DNA from: Lactobacillus bombicola | Lineage (GTDB): Bacteria > Bacillota > Bacilli > Lactobacillales > Lactobacillaceae | Assembly (NCBI RefSeq): GCF_900112665.1 | Contig: NZ_FOMN01000009.1 | Span: forward strand, 1 to 64,000 | Direction of reading: 5' to 3' | DNA: 64,000 nucleotides | Part shown: positions 16,487 to 26,275 of the stretch, piece by piece | How positions within the stretch are numbered: the first letter of the stretch is position 1 | Layout of the letters: each line of letters opens with the position of its first letter | Notes under the pieces: generated by a model | Database searches by the model: none | What the model was told of the DNA's origin: nothing | What the model saw: only the letters and a program-made list of their open reading frames with translations | Program-made: the position numbers and the translations under genes

Positions 16487-17038
16487 ATGACGAAACTACG
16501 GGGCTTTGAAATTGTATCTAAATATCAAGATAAAAATATTACTTTACCTAGACGCCAGACCATTGCCAGCGCGGGTTATGATTTAGAAGCAGCTGTTGAT
16601 ATCGAGATTCCTAGTATCTGGCGACTTAATTTTGTGCGAATTTTTCGTTTGCTGCGTAATGGTCATCAATTGTATGAACCGGATTATGCTTTAGCTGATA
16701 GTATTTTGAAGCCATTGCTTATCCCTACTGGCATTAAGGCATATATGCCTAAAGACGAAGTACTAATTTTGGCCAACCGCTCATCGAATACTTTTAAGCG
16801 CAGCTTAAGTCTACCTAATGGTATTGGAGTGATTGATGCAGATTATTATAATAATAAAACAAATGAAGGTGAAATTTTTATTCAGGTACTCAATTATGGT
16901 GTTAGACCAATTAAAATTAAAAAAGGACAACGAATTGGTCAGGGCATTTTTATTAAATATTATAAAACTGATGATGATTTACCAGTTGAACGCCAGAGAC
17001 AATCAGGCTTTGGATCGACCAATTTAAAGGAGGATTAA
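16487..17038 (+). CDS. dut: dUTP diphosphatase
   Basis: 183 residues; hydrolyses dUTP to dUMP and pyrophosphate, keeping uracil out of DNA. Trimeric dUTPase motifs appear in order: SAGYDLEA (motif 1), NRSSN (motif 2), GIGVIDADYYNN (motif 3), KKGQRIGQ (motif 4) and QRQSGFGST (motif 5, the flexible phosphate-binding tail). An insertion of about 30 residues after motif 1 makes it longer than the 145-residue bacterial average, as in other lactobacilli. Its TAA shares one base with the ATG of radA. Confidence 0.93.
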   Translation: MTKLRGFEIVSKYQDKNITLPRRQTIASAGYDLEAAVDIEIPSIWRLNFVRIFRLLRNGHQLYEPDYALADSILKPLLIPTGIKAYMPKDEVLILANRSSNTFKRSLSLPNGIGVIDADYYNNKTNEGEIFIQVLNYGVRPIKIKKGQRIGQGIFIKYYKTDDDLPVERQRQSGFGSTNLKED

Positions 17039-18414
17039 TGGCTAGAGTAAAAACCAAATACAAATGTCATTCTTGTGGCTATATTTCAGCGAGTTATTTG
17101 GGACGCTGCCCTAATTGTGGTGCTTGGAATCAGTTCGAAAAAGAAACTGAAACAAGTCCAACTCGTTCTAGTAAAGGTAGTCCCAGTCGGTTAATTAAAC
17201 AAACTGGTGGCAGTGAACCTGTTAAGATGGCACAGGTTAAGGCAGAAAAAGAAGAACGAATTCAGACTAGTATGGCTGAATTAAATCGTGTTTTAGGTGG
17301 TGGTATTGTCCCAGGCTCGCTAGTTTTAATTGGGGGAGATCCAGGTATTGGTAAGTCAACCTTAATGTTACAGATTATGAGTGAATTAGCGCAACAGCAT
17401 AAAGTGCTTTATGTTTCAGGAGAAGAATCTGCTAACCAAATCAAGTTGCGGGCAGAACGTTTGGGACTAGAGGCTGATAATATGCTACTTTATCCTGAAA
17501 CAGATATGGAAGAGATTCGCCAGCAAATTGATACTATTCAGCCTGACTTTGTTGTTATTGATTCAATTCAAACAATGAATGAACCTAGTCTTGATTCAAT
17601 GACTGGTTCGGCTTCACAGGTACGAGAAGTCACTAGTGAACTGATGAAAATTGCAAAAATAGATGCAATTACAGTTTTTGTGATTGGGCATGTAACTAAA
17701 GAAGGAGCAATTGCCGGTCCCAAAATCCTGGAGCATATGGTAGATACCGTGTTATATTTTGAAGGCGATGAGCATCACGCTTATCGAATCCTGCATTCAG
17801 TTAAAAATCGCTTTGGAGCTGCTAATGAAATTGGCATGTTTGAAATGGCTCACAAAGGTCTTAAAGAAGTAACCAATCCATCAGCAATCTTTTTAGATGA
17901 GCGGTTGCCGCAATCGACCGGATCGGCAATTGTAGTTTCTTTAGAAGGGACGCGACCGCTACTAGCTGAAATTCAAGCTTTAGTTACTCCGACTGCTTTT
18001 GGCTATGCAAAAAGGACAACTTCAGGATTAGATTTTAATCGGGCAGCATTATTGTTAGCAGTTTTAGAAAAAAGGGGTAATTTAATGCTCCAAAATCAAG
18101 ATGTTTATTTAACTGCAACAGGTGGGATTCGTTTAAATGAACCAGCTGTCGATTTAGCAATTATTATGGCGATTGCTTCTAGTTATAAAAATCAAGAAAT
18201 TTCTCCAACTGATTGCTTTGTAGGTGAAGTAGGTCTAACGGGTGAAGTGCGGCGTGTTAATCAAATTGATGCGCGAATTAAAGAAGCAGCTAAAACTGGT
18301 TTTAAAAGAATTTTTATTCCTAAGCATAATATGCGTAGTAGTTTGCAAGAATTAGGAATTGATGTGATTCCTGTAGCTAGTATTTTACAAGCTTTAAAGT
18401 TGGTATTAGAATAG
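17038..18414 (+). CDS. radA: DNA repair protein RadA
   Basis: 458 residues; a RecA-like helicase that drives branch migration in recombination. It has an N-terminal C4 zinc finger (CHSCG...CPNCG, residues 10-27), Walker A GGDPGIGKST near 98-107, the RadA-specific KNRFG motif near 258 and a C-terminal Lon-protease-like domain. It is coupled to dut by a one-base stop/start overlap. The order dut-radA-gltX-cysS is typical of lactobacilli. Confidence 0.96.
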   Translation: MARVKTKYKCHSCGYISASYLGRCPNCGAWNQFEKETETSPTRSSKGSPSRLIKQTGGSEPVKMAQVKAEKEERIQTSMAELNRVLGGGIVPGSLVLIGGDPGIGKSTLMLQIMSELAQQHKVLYVSGEESANQIKLRAERLGLEADNMLLYPETDMEEIRQQIDTIQPDFVVIDSIQTMNEPSLDSMTGSASQVREVTSELMKIAKIDAITVFVIGHVTKEGAIAGPKILEHMVDTVLYFEGDEHHAYRILHSVKNRFGAANEIGMFEMAHKGLKEVTNPSAIFLDERLPQSTGSAIVVSLEGTRPLLAEIQALVTPTAFGYAKRTTSGLDFNRAALLLAVLEKRGNLMLQNQDVYLTATGGIRLNEPAVDLAIIMAIASSYKNQEISPTDCFVGEVGLTGEVRRVNQIDARIKEAAKTGFKRIFIPKHNMRSSLQELGIDVIPVASILQALKLVLE

Positions 18415-18420
18415 GAAAGA

Positions 18421-18449
18421 TTGAACTTTTGTCATATTACGGGTAAACT
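18421..18449 (+). promoter_or_regulatory. Promoter of gltX
   Basis: TTGAAC (18421-18426), 17 bp, TAAACT (18444-18449). It lies between radA and gltX, about 40 bp before the gltX start. Confidence 0.5.
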
Positions 18450-18487
18450 AAAATTGTTTAATTAACTATTTGAAAGAGGCATAAATT

Positions 18488-19987
18488 TTGGCAAAACAAA
18501 AAATAAGGGTAAGGTATGCCCCGAGTCCAACGGGACACTTACATATAGGAAATGCAAGAACCGCGCTATTTAATTATTTATTTGCACGGCATAACAAAGG
18601 AACGTTTGTTTTAAGAATCGAAGATACAGACACTAAACGTAACGTTAAAGGCGGTTCCCAATCGCAAATGGAAAACCTGCATTGGTTAGGAATTGATTGG
18701 GACGAAGGACCTGATAAGGGCGGTAATTTTGGGCCATATCGGCAGTCTGAACGTAAAGACATATACAATCAGTATATTCAACAACTACTTGATGAAGGTA
18801 AAGCGTACTATTCATACAAGACACAAGAAGAACTTGAAGAACAACGTGAAGAGCAACGGGCAATGGGAATTGCTCCGCACTATACTTATGAATATGAAGG
18901 AATGACTGCAACTGAAATTGCGGCTAGCCAAGAAGAAGCCAAGGCCAAGGGTTTAATTCCAGTAGTCCGAATTCATATTCCAGAAATGAGAACATATGCT
19001 TGGGATGATATCGTTAAAGGCCATTTGAGTTTTGAATCTGATACTATCGGTGGCGATTTTATTATTCAAAAGCGCGATGGCATGCCAACGTATAACTTTG
19101 CAGTCGCCATAGATGATCATTTAATGGAAATTACGCATGTTTTGCGCGGCGATGACCATATTTCAAATACTCCAAAACAATTAGTCGTATATGAAGCATT
19201 AGGCTGGGAACCACCGCAGTTTGGACATATGACGTTGATTAATAATCCAGAAACTGGTAAAAAGCTGTCTAAACGTGACGAATCAGTACTTCAGTTTATT
19301 GAACAATACCGTGACCTGGGTTATTTACCAGATGCCATGTTTAATTTTATTACGCTTTTGGGATGGTCACCAGTTGGTGAAAGTGAAATTTACTCACAAC
19401 GGGAATTAATTAAGCAGTTTGATCCCGCCCGGCTATCTAAATCACCGGCTGCCTTTGATCAAAAGAAATTGGAATGGATTAATAACCAATATATTAAACA
19501 GGCCGATCGAGATGTTTTACTTGACTTAGCTCTTAACAATTTACAAGAAGCAGGGTTAATTGAACTAGATCCTAGTCCAGAAAAAATGGAATGGGTGCGT
19601 CAATTAGTGAATATCTATTCTGTGCAAATGTCATATACTAAACAGATTGTTGATTTAACTAAGATTTTCTTTGCCGCCCCTAAAGACTTGAGTGATGAAG
19701 AAATTGACGAAATCCGTAAGGATGAAGCTAGACCAGTAATTGAAGAATTCAAGCGACAACTGACATCATTATCGCGGTTTACGGCCACTCAAATTATGCA
19801 GGCAGTTCAAGCAACGCGTGCCCAAACAGGTATTAAAGGTAGGAGACTGTTTATGCCTATTCGAATTGCTACAACTAGGTCAATGGTTGGACCAGGTATT
19901 GGTGAAGCAATGGAGCTTTTGGGCAAAGAACGGGTATTAAAACACCTTGATTTAACCTTGAAACAAATGAGTGAAAACGGTTTGTAA
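18488..19987 (+). CDS. gltX: Glutamyl-tRNA synthetase
   Basis: 499 residues; charges tRNA-Glu, and in Firmicutes usually also mischarges tRNA-Gln for amidation. Class I motifs are clear: HIGH as [11 protein letters not shown] (residues 13-23) and KMSKS as KKLSKRDES (near 258). The start is TTG with GAAAGAGG upstream; the family sequence begins directly after it, so an upstream start is unlikely. No T-box leader is present upstream. Confidence 0.96.
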   Translation: MAKQKIRVRYAPSPTGHLHIGNARTALFNYLFARHNKGTFVLRIEDTDTKRNVKGGSQSQMENLHWLGIDWDEGPDKGGNFGPYRQSERKDIYNQYIQQLLDEGKAYYSYKTQEELEEQREEQRAMGIAPHYTYEYEGMTATEIAASQEEAKAKGLIPVVRIHIPEMRTYAWDDIVKGHLSFESDTIGGDFIIQKRDGMPTYNFAVAIDDHLMEITHVLRGDDHISNTPKQLVVYEALGWEPPQFGHMTLINNPETGKKLSKRDESVLQFIEQYRDLGYLPDAMFNFITLLGWSPVGESEIYSQRELIKQFDPARLSKSPAAFDQKKLEWINNQYIKQADRDVLLDLALNNLQEAGLIELDPSPEKMEWVRQLVNIYSVQMSYTKQIVDLTKIFFAAPKDLSDEEIDEIRKDEARPVIEEFKRQLTSLSRFTATQIMQAVQATRAQTGIKGRRLFMPIRIATTRSMVGPGIGEAMELLGKERVLKHLDLTLKQMSENGL

Positions 19988-20000
19988 TTAAGCAAGGAAC

Positions 20001-20040
20001 AGCGTATTACGCCTTAAAAGCGGGATACGCTATTTCTTTT
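20001..20040 (+). terminator. Weak intrinsic terminator after gltX
   Basis: AGCGTAT (20001-20007) pairs with ATACGCT (20025-20031), with an inner CGC/GCG pair set, followed by an imperfect T-run. Confidence 0.55.
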
Positions 20041-20108
20041 AGTAAAAATCAATTAATTAATTGTGTTTTTGTTAAAAGAAAATTTTTTAGAAAGGCAAGT
20101 TAGCCGCT

Positions 20109-21533
20109 GTGAAAATTTACAATACTTTAACTAAGACTAAAGAAGAATTTCGCCCAACTAAGCCTGGTGAGATTTCGATGTATGTTTGTGGACCAACAGT
20201 GTACAACTATATTCATATTGGTAACGCGCGCAGCGTGATTGCATTCGACACAATTCGCCGCTATTTTGAATATAAAGGTTACCGAGTTAATTATGTTTCT
20301 AATTTTACCGATGTCGACGATAAAATGATTAATGAGGCACGGGCGCAAAAAATCCCAGTATCGGCTTTAGCTCAGCACTATATTGAAGCATATCGTGCAG
20401 ATACGGCCGCACTTAATGTCCAGCCAGCAACGCTAAATCCTCGTGCAACAAATGAAATTACGGCAATTATTAAATTTATTCAGCAATTAATTACTAAAGG
20501 CTACGCTTATGAATCTGCTGGTGACGTTTATTACCGTACCCGTAAGTTTGCTAATTATGGTGCTTTAAGCAGCCAAAATATTACTGAACTTGAAGCAGGT
20601 GCTTCTGAACACGTTAATGTGGCCGAACAAGAGCGCAAAGAAGATCCACTTGACTTTGCTCTTTGGAAGAAACAAAAGCAAGCTGATGAAATTGCTTGGT
20701 CATCACCTTGGAGTTTAGGGAGGCCAGGCTGGCATATTGAATGTTCAGTAATGTCGACTAAATATCTGGGTAATACCATTGATATTCATGGTGGTGGTCA
20801 AGATTTAGAATTTCCTCATCATGAAAATGAAATTGCGCAAAGTGAAGCTGCTACTGGCCAAAAGTTTGTGCATTATTGGATGCATAATGGTTTTGTAACA
20901 GTTGGAGCTGATCAAGCTAAGATGTCTAAGTCGTTACATAATTTTGTAACCGTACACGATTTGTTGAAAACAACTGATCCCCAGGTATTGCGCTTTTTTA
21001 TGGCAAGTGTTCACTATCGGCGACCAATTAATTATTCAACTGAAAATCTTGAACAAGCAAAGAATATTTTGCAAAAATTTAAAAATACGTTAGTAAATCT
21101 GGCATATCGGCTAAATGACAGTTCGATAAGTGACAAGTCGCCTGCAGTTCAAGCAGCTATTGCTCAGACAGAGCGTAACTTTATTAAGGCAATGGATGAT
21201 GATTTAAATGTTCAAAATGCTTTAGCAGCAATTTACGATTTGTTGCCAATACTTAATGCTAATCTTAGTTTGGCAAAAGTAGATAAAGAAGCCTTAAAGC
21301 ATGCGCAAAAATTGTTGACTGATTGGTTAGGAATTTTTGGTATTAGTACTAAAAAATTGCTTACCACAGTCCAAAAACAGGATGATGATGAAATAGTTCG
21401 GTTAGTTGCCCAACGAGAACAAGCACGAAAAAATCAAGAATGGGCAAAAAGTGATGAGTTGCGGGATAAGTTGAAAGCAATGGGGATAACTGTAGAAGAT
21501 ACTCCGCAAGGAACAAGGTGGAGACGTGATTAA
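20109..21533 (+). CDS. cysS: Cysteinyl-tRNA synthetase
   Basis: 474 residues; a monomeric class I synthetase. The zinc-site cysteine is in VCGPTVYN (near residue 28), HIGH is HIGNARS (37-43), and KMSKS is AKMSKSLHN (near 270). The Cys, His and Glu zinc ligands appear in WHIECSVMS and HHENEIAQ. The start is GTG, with AAAGG 13 bases upstream, slightly far but the only site. It overlaps mrnC by eight bases. The 120-bp upstream gap has room for no T-box. Confidence 0.96.
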   Translation: MKIYNTLTKTKEEFRPTKPGEISMYVCGPTVYNYIHIGNARSVIAFDTIRRYFEYKGYRVNYVSNFTDVDDKMINEARAQKIPVSALAQHYIEAYRADTAALNVQPATLNPRATNEITAIIKFIQQLITKGYAYESAGDVYYRTRKFANYGALSSQNITELEAGASEHVNVAEQERKEDPLDFALWKKQKQADEIAWSSPWSLGRPGWHIECSVMSTKYLGNTIDIHGGGQDLEFPHHENEIAQSEAATGQKFVHYWMHNGFVTVGADQAKMSKSLHNFVTVHDLLKTTDPQVLRFFMASVHYRRPINYSTENLEQAKNILQKFKNTLVNLAYRLNDSSISDKSPAVQAAIAQTERNFIKAMDDDLNVQNALAAIYDLLPILNANLSLAKVDKEALKHAQKLLTDWLGIFGISTKKLLTTVQKQDDDEIVRLVAQREQARKNQEWAKSDELRDKLKAMGITVEDTPQGTRWRRD

Positions 21534-21966
21534 GAAAAATTTAATTGAGCAAAAAATAAATCCGGATACGCTTAATGGCCAGACTCTAGCTTATTTGGGG
21601 GATGCTGTTTATGAAATTGCTATTCGTGAACATTTAATTAAATGTCAAATTGTTAAACCACAGGTTTTACAGCGCCAAGCAACTTATTATGTGTCAGCTA
21701 AAGCACAAGCAGCCTTAATTACTAAATTACAAAATGATAATTTGCTTACTCAAGCTGAAATTGCTACTTTTAAAAGAGGACGCAATGCTAAAGCACATAC
21801 TAAAGCTAAAAACACAAGTTTAGCTACGTATCAGCTCTCTACTGGTTTTGAGGCAGTTTGGGGTTATTTGAAATTATTAGATAAAAACGAACGTATTCAT
21901 GAATTAACAAAATGGTGTATAGAAACCGTAGAGAATGGTGGTATTGATAATTATGAATTCGAATGA
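21526..21966 (+). CDS. mrnC: Mini-ribonuclease III
   Basis: 146 residues; the catalytic RNase III domain without a dsRNA-binding domain, which matures 23S rRNA. The signature [15 protein letters not shown] (near residues 22-36) carries the catalytic Asp, and RGRNAKAHT follows. The GTG start overlaps cysS by eight bases with AAGGTGGAG upstream. The cysS-mrnC-rlmB order is that of other Firmicutes. Confidence 0.93.
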   Translation: MIKKNLIEQKINPDTLNGQTLAYLGDAVYEIAIREHLIKCQIVKPQVLQRQATYYVSAKAQAALITKLQNDNLLTQAEIATFKRGRNAKAHTKAKNTSLATYQLSTGFEAVWGYLKLLDKNERIHELTKWCIETVENGGIDNYEFE

Positions 21967-22708
21967 AAAAGATTTTGTTTTTGGCAAGCATGCAGGATTA
22001 GATTTTTTAAAGACGCAAAATGCTGATCGAATTAATAAGATTTTCTTGCAAGAAAATCTACAAGCAAGTTTAACTAATGAGGTATACACTTTAGCTAAGA
22101 AAAAGAAAATAATTGTGCAGCTTGTTCCAAAAAGTAAATTGGATCGTTTAGTAGCAGGAGCTAATCATCAGGGGTTAGTTTTGACGATTGCTAGCTTTGA
22201 ATATGCTGCTTTGGATGAATTATTGGATCAATTTGAACGTCAAGAACGTGAGCCATTTTTATTAATGTTGGACTCAATTGAAGACCCCCATAATTTGGGC
22301 TCAATATTGCGGACAGCTGATGCAACGGGGGTTGATGCAGTTATCATTCCTAAACGTCATGCTACTGGGTTAACATCTGTAGTTGCTAAAACTTCAACTG
22401 GGGCCATTGATCACGTACCCGTAGCTAGAGTAAATAATTTAGTTCAAACTAGTCAAATGCTTAAAAAAAGAGGTTATTGGTTATTTGGTACGGATATGAC
22501 GGGGACAGATTATCGTAAATGGAATAGTAATGGTAGAACTGTTTTAGTTATTGGCAATGAAGGTAAGGGCATTTCACGCTTACTTAAGGAACAAATGGAT
22601 CAAATGTTAACTTTGCCAATGGTTGGGCAAGTTCAATCACTAAACGCAAGTGTTGCTACTGGTGTCTTGCTTTATCAAATGCTTAATAGTCGGAATCCCT
22701 TACAATAA
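21953..22708 (+). CDS. rlmB: 23S rRNA (guanosine-2'-O-)-methyltransferase, TrmH family
   Basis: 251 residues; a SPOUT methyltransferase. The N-terminal substrate-binding part begins FVFGKHAG. The three SPOUT motifs follow: LDSIEDPHNLGSILRTA near residue 105-121, VIGNEGKGIS near 200, and the knot sequence LPMVGQVQSLNASVA near 217. The frame also opens at 21935, but the ATG at 21953 fits GGTGG at 21937 and the usual family N-terminus. It overlaps mrnC by 14 bp. Confidence 0.92.
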   Translation: MNSNEKDFVFGKHAGLDFLKTQNADRINKIFLQENLQASLTNEVYTLAKKKKIIVQLVPKSKLDRLVAGANHQGLVLTIASFEYAALDELLDQFERQEREPFLLMLDSIEDPHNLGSILRTADATGVDAVIIPKRHATGLTSVVAKTSTGAIDHVPVARVNNLVQTSQMLKKRGYWLFGTDMTGTDYRKWNSNGRTVLVIGNEGKGISRLLKEQMDQMLTLPMVGQVQSLNASVATGVLLYQMLNSRNPLQ

Positions 22709-22718
22709 TGTTGTAATG

Positions 22719-22767
22719 AAAAAACTCCTAACTGGCAGATTAAAAACTGACAGCTAGGAGTTTTTTA
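22719..22767 (+). terminator. Terminator of the cysS-mrnC-rlmB operon
   Basis: AAAAAACTCCTA with a CTG extension pairs with CAG and TAGGAGTTTTTT around an A-rich loop. Confidence 0.85.
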
Positions 22768-22981
22768 TTTGAAAGGTCAAAGAATATACAAGGATAATAC
22801 GGGTAATTAATTTTAGAACTTTGTAAAGTAAAACTCAACTAATATTTCACATGGGAAAATGGTTGTGGCTAGTAAAAAAGCTTTTGAAAAATCATGAGAA
22901 CAATAAACTAAAGTTCGCTATTTATCTTTTTAAAAACTACGTATTCTGCATTCAAAAATTAAAAATTAAGGAGATAAGAAA

Positions 22982-23554
22982 ATGCAGAAGTTTACGGATA
23001 ATCTAGCCGAAGAAGCTACTTTAATTAACCAAGTTAAGAATGGCAAAGAAGATGCCCTGAAAAAATTGTATATTCGGTATCAACCACTTGTTAATAGCAT
23101 TATTAACAAATATTACTTGCGCTGCTATGACAAACAGGATTGGGAACAAGATGCACTTTTTATTTGTTATCAATCAGCGATTAGCTACGTCGATGGCAAA
23201 GGTAAATTTGCCAGTTATTATAAGACCAGATTGACTAATCATGCTAAAACATTAGTTCGTTATGAAAATGCCTATCGTCGACGTGCTCTTACCCAGTCGA
23301 TCTCGATTGAAAAGGCAGTTGCCAGTGGGCTGCGTCCTTTACAGGTAAATCAAGTTAGTCCAAGTGAAGTTCCTTTAAATGATCAATTAGCCGAGATAAT
23401 TGATCATTTATCAGATTTAGAAGGGCTAGCTTTGTTAGTTGTTTTAGGAATTGTGCCGCAAGAAGAAGTATTGGCCAATTTAAAGATTGAAAAAAAATCT
23501 CTTATAAGAGCTAAGTCTCGTTTGGCGCAAAAGATGCGTTACCATTTATTGTAA
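22982..23554 (+). CDS. Sigma-70 family factor, SigH/ComX type
   Basis: 190 residues. Region 2 is seen in VNSIINKYYL, DWEQDALFICYQSA and FASYYKTRLTNHAKTL; region 4 is short and weak near the C-terminus. The position between rlmB and rpmG-secE-nusG is exactly that of sigH in Bacillus and of comX/sigH in lactobacilli, so the gene is an orthologue by context. In lactobacilli this factor is thought to control late competence genes, but natural transformation is generally not demonstrated. A GGAG site precedes the ATG. Confidence 0.82.
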   Translation: MQKFTDNLAEEATLINQVKNGKEDALKKLYIRYQPLVNSIINKYYLRCYDKQDWEQDALFICYQSAISYVDGKGKFASYYKTRLTNHAKTLVRYENAYRRRALTQSISIEKAVASGLRPLQVNQVSPSEVPLNDQLAEIIDHLSDLEGLALLVVLGIVPQEEVLANLKIEKKSLIRAKSRLAQKMRYHLL

Positions 23555-23618
23555 TAGTGACTACTAAATAAAAAGATGTATAATGAATCCTTAGAAAATA
23601 TGTGGAAAGGTATGTAAG

Positions 23619-23837
23619 ATGACAGAGGAGTTAAGCAAATCAACTTTATTAAACCAACCAATGAAAGAAGTATTTGATTGGAGCGACTTGGAACTTTCCG
23701 TTAGAGATGTTCTCTGGGATTATTTGCTGGAAAAAGATGGCAGAGATGCTATCAAGGCCGAGGAAGACATGCTTTATTTTTTAAATGTTGGTGATGACAA
23801 AATAAAATTATTCTTAACTGAAAATCTTAAAAAGTAG
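23619..23837 (+). CDS. Small acidic protein of unknown function
   Basis: 72 residues, acidic and probably helical (SDLELSVRDVLWDYLLEKDGRD). GGAAAGGT stands upstream of the ATG. It lies 64 bp after the sigma factor gene in the same direction and before the rpmG promoter. No family recognised; the position suggests co-transcription with the sigma factor. Confidence 0.6.
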   Translation: MTEELSKSTLLNQPMKEVFDWSDLELSVRDVLWDYLLEKDGRDAIKAEEDMLYFLNVGDDKIKLFLTENLKK

Positions 23838-23920
23838 ATTTTTAATTAATTTGCTAATAATTAGTACTTAGACTCTGTTTTAGGTTAAAATAGCTAAATG
23901 GCGTAGAAGTATTAAATTAA

Positions 23921-23949
23921 TTGCTTAAGAAAAAAATGTTTGCTAAAAT
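23921..23949 (+). promoter_or_regulatory. Promoter of rpmG-secE
   Basis: TTGCTT (23921-23926), 17 bp, TAAAAT (23944-23949). The same -35 hexamer and spacing occur in the rplJ promoter at 31434. Confidence 0.65.
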
Positions 23950-23971
23950 ACAATAGTTTGGAAGTGAGATT

Positions 23972-24121
23972 ATGGCAGTGAAAAAAGCAGCTTTAGCTTG
24001 TAGCCGTTGTGGCTCGCGTAATTACTCAATCACGGCAAGTAAAAATCGCACTCAGCGACTTGAATTGAATAAATTTTGTAAGCATTGCAGTAAAATGATT
24101 TTACATAAAGAAACGAGGTAA
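23972..24121 (+). CDS. rpmG: 50S ribosomal protein L33
   Basis: 49 residues, beginning [14 protein letters not shown]. The two CxxC pairs (CSRC and CKHC) make it the zinc-binding form. GGAAGTGAG precedes the ATG. It starts the rpmG-secE-nusG block that follows sigH in Firmicutes. Confidence 0.93.
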   Translation: MAVKKAALACSRCGSRNYSITASKNRTQRLELNKFCKHCSKMILHKETR

Positions 24122-24127
24122 GAAGTA

Positions 24128-24298
24128 GTGATTAAGTTTTTTAAAAGTGTTGTTGAAGAAATGAAACTGGTTACTTGGCCATCTGCCAAGCAGAATCGTC
24201 ACGATACGGGAACTGTGATTGTTACTTCAATTTTGTTTGCCACTTATTTAGGTTTGTTAGACTTATTGTTTAGCAGTTTGACACAAATAGTGATGTAA
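24128..24298 (+). CDS. secE: Preprotein translocase subunit SecE
   Basis: 56 residues, a single-helix SecE. The conserved amphipathic part EEMKLVTWPSAKQN (residues 10-23) precedes one membrane helix. It clamps SecY in the membrane. The GTG start has GAGG ten bases upstream, inside the end of rpmG. Confidence 0.93.
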   Translation: MIKFFKSVVEEMKLVTWPSAKQNRHDTGTVIVTSILFATYLGLLDLLFSSLTQIVM

Positions 24299-24327
24299 TG
24301 GCATAGATTTGCTAATCGTGTTATAAT
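24299..24327 (+). promoter_or_regulatory. Candidate extended -10 promoter between secE and nusG
   Basis: TGTTATAAT (24319-24327) is a full extended -10 (TGn plus TATAAT). A weak -35, TGGCAT, lies 17 bp before it. It would produce a short nusG leader starting near 24334, directly before a terminator-like hairpin. Confidence 0.5.
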
Positions 24328-24341
24328 GCATATAATTAAAG

Positions 24342-24369
24342 AAACCTCTAGTGCAGAGGTTTTTTTCTT
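24342..24369 (+). terminator. Terminator or attenuator in front of nusG
   Basis: AAACCTCT (24342-24349) and AGAGGTTT (24355-24362) form a perfect 8-bp stem with a 5-nt loop and a T7 run. It lies after secE and 29 bp before the nusG start, with the only promoter candidate upstream of it, so nusG expression must pass through it. Confidence 0.75.
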
Positions 24370-24397
24370 TGCCAAAAATAAAAGGAGAATTTTAATA

Positions 24398-24946
24398 ATG
24401 GTTGAAACAACTAAAAAACAATGGTACGTTCTGCATACGTATTCTGGATATGAAGACAAAGTTAAATCTGACTTGCTTTCACGGGCACAAAGCATGGGGA
24501 TGCAGGATTATATTTTTCGGGTAATGGTTCCTGAACAAGAGAAAATTGAAAAAGTTAATGATAAGAAAAAAGAAGTTGAAGAAAAAATCTTTCCAGGCTA
24601 TGTATTAGTGGAAATGGTTATGACAGATGAAAGTTGGTTTGTTGTACGAAATACCCCTAATGTCACTGGTTTTGTTGGTTCTCATGGTGGGGGATCTAAG
24701 CCATCACCATTACTTGATGAAGAAGTAAATCGTCTGTTGCGGCAACAGGGTGAACCAGCCAAGCGTCCGCAAATTGATTTTGAAGTTGGTGAAACAGTTA
24801 CCATTATTGATGGAGCTTTTAATGGAGTTGAAGGTAAAATTACAGAAATTCAACCGGATAAGTACAAACTTTTTGTTTCGGTTGATATGTTTGGCCGGGC
24901 AACTACAACTGAATTAGATTATGATCAGGTAAAGAAAATCAGTTAA
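24398..24946 (+). CDS. nusG: Transcription termination/antitermination factor NusG
   Basis: 182 residues. The NGN domain opens with QWYVLHTYSGYEDKVK, contains FPGYVLVEM and VRNTPNVTGFVG, and is followed by the KOW domain (GETVTIIDGAFNGVEGKI). It binds RNA polymerase and links it to termination and pausing control. The frame extends upstream to 24326, but AAAGGAG at 24381-24387 and the family N-terminus fix the ATG at 24398; the upstream codons are the terminator hairpin. Confidence 0.95.
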   Translation: MVETTKKQWYVLHTYSGYEDKVKSDLLSRAQSMGMQDYIFRVMVPEQEKIEKVNDKKKEVEEKIFPGYVLVEMVMTDESWFVVRNTPNVTGFVGSHGGGSKPSPLLDEEVNRLLRQQGEPAKRPQIDFEVGETVTIIDGAFNGVEGKITEIQPDKYKLFVSVDMFGRATTTELDYDQVKKIS

Positions 24947-25009
24947 AATTATCTCAATTATTGCAAATTAACTTAAACGATGTTACGCTATTAACGTAGT
25001 TTTATTATT

Positions 25010-25048
25010 GTGGGAGGAAGAGTAGATACTCTTCCATTTTAACCGCAC
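25010..25048 (+). promoter_or_regulatory. Putative L1-binding mRNA leader before rplK
   Basis: GTGGGAG opens the element, a perfect 8-bp hairpin GGAAGAGT/ACTCTTCC (25016-25035) fills it, and CGCAC closes it. The same plan recurs before rplA. Ribosomal protein L1 is known to repress the L11-L1 operon by binding an mRNA structure resembling its 23S rRNA site, which has this GTGGGAG-type strand. Confidence 0.55.
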
Positions 25049-25071
25049 ACGGAATCAAGGAGGTTTTGACC

Positions 25072-25497
25072 GTGGCAAAAAAAGTTATTAACGTTGTCAA
25101 ATTACAAATACCAGCTGGTGCTGCAACACCTGCTCCTCCAGTTGGTCCTGCTTTAGGTCAAGCTGGAATTAACATTGTTGGCTTTACCAAAGACTTCAAT
25201 GCTAGAACTGCTGATCAAAAAGGCATGATTATCCCTGTAGTCATCACAGTTTACGAAGATCGTTCATTTGAATTCGTGACTAAGACTCCACCTGCTCCAG
25301 TACTTTTGAAGCAAGCAGCTAAAATTGATAAGGCATCTGGCGAACCTAACACCAAGAAGGTTGGTAAGGTTACTAAAGATCAAGTTAAGGAAATCGCTGA
25401 AACTAAGATGAAGGACCTTAATGCTGCTGATATCGAAGCTGCTATGCGGATGATTGAAGGTACTGCTAGAAGTATGGGTATCGAAGTCGAAGACTAA
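25072..25497 (+). CDS. rplK: 50S ribosomal protein L11
   Basis: 141 residues, the standard length. It contains the N-terminal domain with [17 protein letters not shown] and the rRNA-binding C-terminal domain. The GTG at 25072 is preferred over the in-frame TTG at 25066 because AAGGAGG ends eight bases before it and the protein then starts [12 protein letters not shown] as in the family. Confidence 0.96.
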   Translation: MAKKVINVVKLQIPAGAATPAPPVGPALGQAGINIVGFTKDFNARTADQKGMIIPVVITVYEDRSFEFVTKTPPAPVLLKQAAKIDKASGEPNTKKVGKVTKDQVKEIAETKMKDLNAADIEAAMRMIEGTARSMGIEVED

Positions 25498-25520
25498 TCC
25501 TGTTATTTATAACAATTTAG

Positions 25521-25550
25521 GTGGGAGAGCCTTAGGCTTGCTTGACCACA
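25521..25550 (+). promoter_or_regulatory. Putative L1-binding site before rplA
   Basis: GTGG (25521-25524) pairs with CCAC (25546-25549); GAG and an inner hairpin AGCC-TTA-GGCT lie between. The GTGGGAG strand matches the leader of rplK. It is placed just before the rplA ribosome binding site, where L1 could repress its own translation. Confidence 0.5.
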
Positions 25551-25568
25551 TATTAAGGAGGAAATCAC

Positions 25569-26261
25569 ATGCCAAAGCATGGTAAAAAATATTTAGAAGC
25601 TGCTAAAAAAGTAGATTCAAAGAAATTGTATTCGGTCGCTGAAGCAATGAAGCTAGTTAAAGAAACTTCATATGCAGGCTTTGATGCTTCAGTTGAAGTT
25701 TCATACAATTTAAGTGTCGATCCTAAACAAGCAGATCAACAGATTCGTGGTTCAATTGTTTTGCCTAATGGTACCGGTAAAACGCAAAAAGTGATTGTTT
25801 TTGCTGAAGGTGCTCAAGCTGAGCAAGCTAAAGCAGCTGGAGCTGATGAAGTTGGCTCTGATGACTTGGTAGAAAAAGTACAAAACGGTTACTTAGATTT
25901 TGATGTTGTTGTTGCTACCCCAACTATGATGGCCAAAGTAGGTCGCTTAGGTAGAGTTTTAGGACCTAAAGGATTAATGCCTAACCCTAAGACCGGAACT
26001 GTAACAATGGATGTTGAAAAAGCAGTTAAGAATGTTAAGGCTGGTCAAGTAGAATATCGTGTTGACCGTCAAGCTTCGATTCATGCTGCAATTGGTAAAG
26101 TTTCATTTACTGATGAACAATTGATTGAAAACTTTGATGCTTTGCGTGACGTTATTTTGCGTGCGCGTCCATCAGCTGCCAAAGGTCAATATGTTAAGAG
26201 TGTAGCAGTTGCTGCAACTTTTGGTCCTGGAATTAAATTGGATCCACTAAATTTGGATTAA
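25569..26261 (+). CDS. rplA: 50S ribosomal protein L1
   Basis: 230 residues, full length, with the conserved [18 protein letters not shown] block (near residue 123). It binds the mobile L1 stalk of the ribosome and acts as translational repressor of the L11-L1 operon. AAGGAGG precedes the ATG. A terminator follows. Confidence 0.97.
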   Translation: MPKHGKKYLEAAKKVDSKKLYSVAEAMKLVKETSYAGFDASVEVSYNLSVDPKQADQQIRGSIVLPNGTGKTQKVIVFAEGAQAEQAKAAGADEVGSDDLVEKVQNGYLDFDVVVATPTMMAKVGRLGRVLGPKGLMPNPKTGTVTMDVEKAVKNVKAGQVEYRVDRQASIHAAIGKVSFTDEQLIENFDALRDVILRARPSAAKGQYVKSVAVAATFGPGIKLDPLNLD

Positions 26262-26275
26262 TTTGAATAAATAAT

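Noticed and set aside
19988-20108. T-box leader for cysS
   Set aside because: The gap is only 121 bp, holds the gltX terminator and lacks the T-box sequence TGGNACC.
24326-24397. N-terminal extension of nusG
   Set aside because: It encodes the terminator hairpin region and lacks similarity to NusG; a strong ribosome binding site marks the start at 24398.
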